Origin: Thermoplasmata archaeon UBA61
GTDB lineage: Archaea; Thermoplasmatota; Thermoplasmata; Lutacidiplasmatales; UBA184
Direction of reading: 5' to 3'
Assembly: GCA_002503985.1 (NCBI GenBank)
Contig: DASW01000008.1
Coordinates: 326,534 to 390,533 of the forward strand
Length of the DNA: 64,000 bases
Each line of letters starts with the position of its first letter. Position 1 is the first letter of the stretch. The translations under genes were made by a program, and so were the position numbers. A model generated the notes under the pieces. That model was not told the DNA's origin. It saw only the letters and a program-made list of their open reading frames with translations, and ran no database searches. Positions 60,110 through 64,000 of this stretch are shown here, piece by piece.

Positions 60110-61603
60110 CTACACGACGAGCAGTAGATGGTAGTGCGTCTTCTCGTCCCCGTCCGATAGCACCAGGGAAGGGGTCCGGGGAAGGATTCCATGAACGAAC
60201 ACCCGACCGTTTCGGGCACTGAGTCGAATGTGAACATCCACCATCGGGCGGACGGCCCGAGTGAGAGGCGCTTCCGCGTATCCGATGAAGACGCCGTGCA
60301 GGGGAGACTGGTGAATGTACGTGAGAGACAATCCAGGAAGGGTGGTCGGCGTGTACGCGTTCGGCACGAGTCCGTTGATGGCCTCCAAACCGGCGATCGA
60401 CAGGACCGCCAAGTTCGGTTTTCCCGGGTCGGAGTTCTCGCTCAGGAACCGCGCCGCCTCCGGGACCCTAGGAGAATAGCCCCCTTCGTTCGAGGAAGGA
60501 AGCGGTAGGATCGCCGGAGAGAGATCTTCCGTCTCAATCCCCGGAAGTGGGCAGAGGAGTCGCACCTGACGGAGGAAGTCTTCCTTCGATGTCTGGCCCA
60601 GATACAGCTTCCAAATCTCGGTCGGCTGCATCCCAGGCGGCGGGATGTGAAGGACTCGACCACCCCCCGCGACCACCTGGTTCAGTAGCGGGGCGACCAT
60701 CATCGCCACGGCCGAGTTCGGAACCTCGGGATCGAGTTCGATCAGGGTCAGCTTGCCGACGGGAAGCCGTCCGAAGAACGTGGCGTAGTCCGACGAACCC
60801 GGCCATATCTGACCCGGTGACGGAGAGGGTTGGCGGTCGATGGGGGGAGTTGCGGGTCGCGGACCCATCCCCAGAGGCACGATGCATTGGAATCGGCCTC
60901 CTTCCAGCGAGAACGGATAGGACGAATGGGCGATCCGTGTCCCCCGGAGCTTTTCGATGTGGAGCCAACGCTCCATCCGGTCCTCATGGATTTCCCGAAT
61001 CACCGCGACCACGCCATCGGCCAGGTACTCGAGCTGGCCGGCGTCCGCGTGCTCTATGACCATTACCAGGAAGACGGGGGCCTGGGCCATCTGGGCGAGG
61101 GCCACCCGTTCGAGCTCCTCTCGAGAGGGAAGAGCATCGTGAACGTCTTTTGTGATGTCAACGTGTCGTTCGACGATCGCATCCCACGAGTCCAACACGA
61201 TCAGTGTCGGCACGGAGGGCGAGGCTTGGCTCCAACCCTCCAGCACTTCGGGAGGCAGTAGCAGGGAGCGCAGATTGTCGCTCGGGGCTTCCGGCTCGAC
61301 CAGCCCTCGGACGGACTCGAGGGACCGAAGGGTAGTGCGGAGGCCCGACCCGCCCGCCGTCATGTCCACGACGGAGAGCTGGCCGATGTCCGAGAGCCGA
61401 CCGAAACTTGGGATGTCGAACGTGAGGCGGGATCGGGGAACCCGGCTCGATACATAGATCCGCCGCCCGGGAAACGCTTCGATAAGGGCGAGGGCCAGCA
61501 GCGACTTCCCAGTCCCCGGGGCCCCGCGAATGACGAGGGTTTGAGGGGCCGGGCGATCCAAGAACTGAGTCAGCTCGTTTGGAAGATCGATTGCAGCTCC
61601 CAA
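60110..61603 (-). CDS. GvpD/KaiC-like P-loop ATPase, paralogue 2
   Basis: A 497-residue paralogue of the 41.8-kb gene with the same plan: Walker A IRGAPGTGKSLLALALIEAF, the following GRRIYVSSRVPRSRL, Walker B-like TLIVLDSWDAIVE, and the second half with WPGSSDYATFFGRLPVGKLT (WPGSTDYAEAFGRLLPDALT in paralogue 1). The N-terminus is identical in layout, which supports ATG starts at the domain boundary. An ATTTAAGTAT element (61638-61649, minus strand) is 35-45 bp upstream. No HTH_10 gene accompanies this copy. Confidence 0.7.
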   Translation of the reverse strand: MGAAIDLPNELTQFLDRPAPQTLVIRGAPGTGKSLLALALIEAFPGRRIYVSSRVPRSRLTFDIPSFGRLSDIGQLSVVDMTAGGSGLRTTLRSLESVRGLVEPEAPSDNLRSLLLPPEVLEGWSQASPSVPTLIVLDSWDAIVERHVDITKDVHDALPSREELERVALAQMAQAPVFLVMVIEHADAGQLEYLADGVVAVIREIHEDRMERWLHIEKLRGTRIAHSSYPFSLEGGRFQCIVPLGMGPRPATPPIDRQPSPSPGQIWPGSSDYATFFGRLPVGKLTLIELDPEVPNSAVAMMVAPLLNQVVAGGGRVLHIPPPGMQPTEIWKLYLGQTSKEDFLRQVRLLCPLPGIETEDLSPAILPLPSSNEGGYSPRVPEAARFLSENSDPGKPNLAVLSIAGLEAINGLVPNAYTPTTLPGLSLTYIHQSPLHGVFIGYAEAPLTRAVRPMVDVHIRLSARNGRVFVHGILPRTPSLVLSDGDEKTHYHLLLVV

Positions 61604-61637
61604 GAATTCGGCTCCGCAGGATTATGCCACCCCGACG

Positions 61638-61649
61638 ATACTTAAATCT
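61638..61649 (-). promoter_or_regulatory. TATA box of the GvpD-like paralogue 2 gene
   Basis: ATTTAAGTAT-type element on the minus strand, centred about 40 bp before ATG 61603; the remainder of 61604-61878 holds only repeat copy 6. Confidence 0.45.
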
Positions 61650-61784
61650 GACGACAGGGGGTCTTGCGAGTCGGACCTCCCGTCAGTGGCTACGACCCCC
61701 CAGGCCGGGCGAGATTCTCAGACCCGCCGAAATTTTCACACAGGCGTTCTCGGGCTCACGGCGTCCCCGCAACCTGCCCGCACG

Positions 61785-61822
61785 GCGCGCGCGTTCGTTG
61801 ACCGACCGCGAGGAGCGCGAGG
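61785..61822 (+). repeat. intergenic repeat copy 6
   Basis: GCGCGCGCGTTCGTTGACCG, then ACCGCGAGGAGCGCGAG; the left half is diverged. Confidence 0.6.
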
Positions 61823-61878
61823 GTCGAGAGGCCCGCGACTTCGACGCGAACCTACCCCGAGCGCCGGTCGAGCGTCCG

Positions 61879-62247
61879 CTATCGGGGAAGATTCCCCGCG
61901 ATCCTCACGAGGCGTTCACCGAACAGTGAGACTCCGCTGGCCAGCAATGCGGCCCGAACGATCAGGCTGACTTGGCGCTGAGCTCCCCTACCGACGCCGG
62001 ACGGACCAAGAATCGACTCCTGCACCTTCGCTGTGAAGTCGGAATACCCCGTGTCGTGGACGTACTGAACGTCACTCATTCGATGGAGATAGCGAGAGAC
62101 CGCATCGAAATCCGGGTCAGAACGAAACTCGGCAACGAGCCTGTTTCTCCCGAAACGGCGGAGGTGCGCGGCAACCGATCCTTCACTCGAAGTCCAGAGG
62201 GCGCCCTTTCGGCCAAAGTACTCGCCCACAGCCGCGAGATCGTCCAT
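61879..62247 (-). CDS. hypothetical protein
   Basis: A 122-residue product without recognised family: a basic N-terminal half (VAAHLRRFGRNRLVAEFRSD) and a more hydrophobic C-terminus (VSLIVRAALLASGVSLFGER). It is flanked by repeat copies 6 and 7. Coding is supported only by frame openness and ordinary composition. Confidence 0.4.
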   Translation of the reverse strand: MDDLAAVGEYFGRKGALWTSSEGSVAAHLRRFGRNRLVAEFRSDPDFDAVSRYLHRMSDVQYVHDTGYSDFTAKVQESILGPSGVGRGAQRQVSLIVRAALLASGVSLFGERLVRIAGNLPR

Positions 62248-62329
62248 CAGCGATTGGCATCTCGCACCGAGTTATCACAAGTGCGCCAAAGGCGTGGGGG
62301 GTGTGCAATCACCCAGCTCGGCCGTGGCC

Positions 62330-62377
62330 CTGATGAAGGACGCGCGCGACCGATGACGGGACCGCAATTGGCGCGCA
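62330..62377 (+). repeat. intergenic repeat copy 7
   Basis: TGATGAAGGACGCGCGCGAC, CGATGAC, then GGGACCGCAATTGGCGCGCA; full-length copy. Confidence 0.7.
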
Positions 62378-62421
62378 GGACGGCAGGGAAGTCGCATCGG
62401 CGACGCCTCCGGTCCGAAGAC

Positions 62422-62637
62422 CTACCCGTTTCGGGTCTTCTTTTTCTCTTCGTAGCGTCGATGGAAATAGTCGGGATGGTCCTTGGCCCATTTGCGCTGA
62501 TATTCGCGTTTCTTCTTTCGGAGCGTTTCTATGTTAGCCTGTCGGTATCGCCGCTGGTATTCGCGTTGCCTCTCGCGGGTAGCCTCTCGGTACCGCCGGT
62601 AATACTCGCGCCGCTTCTCGGGATTGCGAAAGGGCAT
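62422..62637 (-). CDS. small highly basic Tyr/Arg-rich protein
   Basis: A 71-residue protein with repeating (R/Q)(E/R)YxRRYR units: MPFRNPEKRREYYRRYREAT, REYQRRYRQAN, REYQRKWAKDH. It resembles short phage- and nuclease-associated proteins beginning M-P-(F/Y)-x-(N/D)-P-E-K; nucleic-acid binding is likely (inference). A TCTTAAGG element on the minus strand near 62671 is about 35 bp upstream. Confidence 0.6.
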   Translation of the reverse strand: MPFRNPEKRREYYRRYREATRERQREYQRRYRQANIETLRKKKREYQRKWAKDHPDYFHRRYEEKKKTRNG

Positions 62638-62692
62638 TGTATCTCGAACTCATTGATGGCCCTCGTCCCTTAAGACCTAGTTTTGACAGCGA

Positions 62693-62761
62693 AGAGCGCG
62701 CGACCGATGACATGACCGCTATGAGCGCGCGGGACGGGGAACGACCGCGAGGAGCGCGCGA
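62693..62761 (+). repeat. intergenic repeat copy 8 (one full, one core)
   Basis: GCGCGCGACCGATGACATGA, then CCGCTATGAGCGCGCG, followed within 10 bp by a second core ACCGCGAGGAGCGCGCG. Confidence 0.7.
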
Positions 62762-62838
62762 GTCCCTCGGAAATGCCTCCATGAGCCAGCGACAATCCCA
62801 TCCGAGGACGCCATCTGCCGGCCAGGACTACCTAGGAC

Positions 62839-63021
62839 GTGACGACGCCTTGTCCCTTCTGTCCGGGGAGCGCCTTTCCGGACCACGAAGCGGCAAGAGA
62901 CCATGTTCGGAGGGACCACCCGGACGAAGTGAGGAGATTCCTCGAACAAGCCCGGACCCGGCAAGGCGTGCACATGACCGACCCCGAAGCGTGGGCGGCT
63001 GGTGAACTCCTATCGGAGTAG
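62839..63021 (+). CDS. small C2H2 zinc-finger protein
   Basis: A 60-residue protein with one finger CPFCPGSAFPDHEAARDHVR followed by RDH (Cys-x2-Cys, His-x4-His) and an acidic C-terminus. The GTG at 62839 is the only suitable start. The other frame over this stretch (beginning MTAMSAR in the repeat) has poor composition. It is comparable to the finger protein at 6.3 kb. Confidence 0.6.
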   Translation: MTTPCPFCPGSAFPDHEAARDHVRRDHPDEVRRFLEQARTRQGVHMTDPEAWAAGELLSE

Positions 63022-63058
63022 CGTGATTATCGTCGCGGACCGTCACAGGCGCGCAGGC

Positions 63059-63110
63059 TTCATGAAGGACGCGCGCGACCGATGACATGACCGCAATCAG
63101 CGCGCGCGTG
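63059..63110 (+). repeat. intergenic repeat copy 9
   Basis: TTCATGAAGGACGCGCGCGA, CCGATGAC, ATGACCGCAATCAGCGCGCG. ACGCGCGCG (63069-63077) and CGCGCGCGT (63101-63109) form a 9-bp stem around a 23-nt loop. Confidence 0.75.
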
Positions 63111-63207
63111 AGCGAGTAACGAACCGCAGCGATTCCCCTACTCGCCTGAAAGCGACGACGGACGGGTGTTGCTTAAGCCGAGGAGTCTCTCCGGTGTCGG
63201 GAAGTCT

Positions 63208-63402
63208 ATGCCCTACTACGAATGCCCGATTTGCGGTGGAGGTTACGTCATTGACCCGGCCCCGTCACACCCGAAGTGCGATCGCGATGGGGGCGCGCTC
63301 AAGCGTGCGAGCGAAGCGTTGTACGAACTCGCTGCCCGTCGGGACGATTACGAGCCTCCATCAGTCAAACCGAAGCGCCACGGCAAGACGAAAACCAGCT
63401 GA
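63208..63402 (+). CDS. small zinc-binding protein
   Basis: A 64-residue protein starting MPYYECPICGGGYVIDP, with a later HPKCDRDGG, that is Cys-x2-Cys plus His/Cys, a probable zinc knuckle, and a lysine-rich tail. ATG 63208 is preferred to the TTG at 63166; a TTGCTTAAG element lies about 35 bp upstream. Confidence 0.55.
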   Translation: MPYYECPICGGGYVIDPAPSHPKCDRDGGALKRASEALYELAARRDDYEPPSVKPKRHGKTKTS

Positions 63403-63425
63403 CCCGACCGCGAGGAGCGCGCGAG
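63400..63425 (+). repeat. intergenic repeat copy 10 (core only)
   Basis: TGACCCGACCGCGAGGAGCG, then CGCGAG, starting at the stop codon of the preceding gene. Nothing else is recognisable in 63426-63602. Confidence 0.6.
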
Positions 63426-63602
63426 CTGGGCCTATCCGCTCCCGCTTCCTTTCGGACAAACCGCCTCACTGACATGAAACCGGCCCACAACCCGCCCGGT
63501 CCGTCGGAGGCCGGGGACCGCATTCCCGTCCGTCACGTTTGTTTTACGGGCGGCTCGCCTAGCTCATCACAGAGTTGTCACTATGATGCAGGAAGAACAG
63601 TG

Positions 63603-63716
63603 ATGCCGAAGGATCGAGCGACCCAGTTCGGGCGGTTCGAATCGCTGGCTCTCGCGGTGGATGCCTTACTAGGCTCGGTTCTCGTGACGACCCTCGATGG
63701 GAGGACGCAACGATGA
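63603..63716 (+). CDS. 37-residue small protein
   Basis: A short frame MPKDRATQFGRFESLALAVD, continuing to TTLDGRTQR, whose TGA overlaps the ATG of the next gene (ATGA). The overlap indicates translational coupling and supports expression. No family recognised; an in-frame GTG precedes the ATG by one codon. Confidence 0.4.
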   Translation: MPKDRATQFGRFESLALAVDALLGSVLVTTLDGRTQR

Positions 63717-63934
63717 CCGCGATCACCCCGCCCACAGTCGGTCACTCGTTCCTTGCGAAGACTGTCGACGGAAGTATCGAACCCGTTGGCCGATGCACCG
63801 TATGCGGCTGTCCCCAATCTTCCGCCCAGAACCTTCCGACCTGTGAGAGCTACAAGAAACTCCAGCAGTCGGTCAGCGACACGTTCGATTCTGGGGCCCG
63901 TCGCGATCCGTACAGTCGGAAGGTGACAAAGTAA
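63713..63934 (+). CDS. small Cys-rich protein
   Basis: The 73-residue protein begins MTAITPPTVGHSFLAKTVDG and has CTVCGC and a later CESYKK, a possible zinc site. The start region GATGACCGCGATCA resembles the repeat core. It is coupled to the 37-residue ORF upstream. Function unknown. The last 66 bp of the window contain a diverged reverse copy of the repeat core and no gene. Confidence 0.5.
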   Translation: MTAITPPTVGHSFLAKTVDGSIEPVGRCTVCGCPQSSAQNLPTCESYKKLQQSVSDTFDSGARRDPYSRKVTK

Positions 63935-64000
63935 TCCCGACCGACCTCGGGGCGAGGCCCTTTGCCTGTGCGCTCCTCGCGCTCGATTGGACATGATACG

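Noticed and set aside
61798..61929. 43-codon ORF starting in repeat copy 6 (TTG)
   Set aside because: No promoter or homologue recognised, it overlaps the end of the gene at 61879, and the start is repeat-derived.
62712..63005. ORF starting MTAMSAR within repeat copy 8
   Set aside because: It overlaps the zinc-finger gene in another frame, and its Arg/Ser/Pro-rich composition looks like out-of-frame translation. The MTAMSA start is part of the repeat itself.
56822..63425. CRISPR array interpretation of the dispersed repeats
   Set aside because: Spacing is irregular (0.02 to 1.8 kb), genes lie between copies, and there are no uniform spacers or cas genes.
56822..63425. C/D box sRNA interpretation of the repeats (TGATGA and ATGA stretches)
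   Set aside because: No consistent box D (CTGA) at the right spacing and no K-turn-like arrangement across copies; the conserved part is the GC-rich palindrome.

Overview
The window looks like a high-GC archaeal chromosome segment, most likely from an uncultivated Thermoplasmatota lineage (inference). Support comes from an archaeal information-processing set (ABCE1/RLI, replication factor C large subunit, Mre11-Rad50), the archaeal-type GTP cyclohydrolase MptA, an HTH_10 (bacterio-opsin-activator type) regulator, a class III pilin-like signal sequence, a tRNA gene without encoded CCA, and TATA boxes about 25 to 35 bp upstream of many start codons, often with little or no room for a leader. 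No rRNA, CRISPR array, transposase or integrase was seen.

Positions 1 to about 41.5 kb are core chromosome. In order they carry a family 5 solute-binding protein (cut by the window edge), an M61 aminopeptidase with a relic of a type I methyltransferase behind it, a bacterial-type threonyl-tRNA synthetase, a membrane pyrophosphatase, mre11-rad50, an aldo/keto reductase, a dispersed suf iron-sulfur locus (ferredoxin, sufU, sufD, sufB, sufS, sufC and a SufR-like regulator), a JAMM protease next to a three-domain ubiquitin-like/E1/rhodanese fusion, and a compact minus-strand run mptA - two FtsX-type permeases - ABC ATPase - abce1. These are followed by a SufT-like protein, two tandem acetyltransferases, DUF1684, MarC, OsmC, rfcL, a degenerate aldo/keto reductase, Bcp, pilin-like proteins and tRNA-Thr(UGU).

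Positions 41.5 to 64 kb are accessory. Between 41.5 and 57 kb, four copies and three decayed pieces of one unrecognised protein family (called family X here) lie on the minus strand. They alternate with P-loop ATPase, regulator, ABC-exporter and secreted/surface protein genes. Two secreted-protein genes share their 5' region, a translationally coupled small upstream ORF and a signal peptide, but have unrelated bodies. From 56.8 to 63.5 kb nearly every gene is alone, and every intergenic gap holds a copy of a GC-rich repeat with the core GACCGCGATGAGCGCGCG, giving a cassette-like layout.

Functionally, the suf genes, SufT-like protein, ferredoxin and MoeZ-like fusion form a sulfur-handling neighbourhood. 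The accessory half is dominated by envelope proteins, small zinc-binding proteins and regulators. The strongest candidates for undescribed biology are the repeat-punctuated cassette array, the family X / small ORF / secreted protein cassettes, and the JAMM plus Ubl-E1-rhodanese pair.
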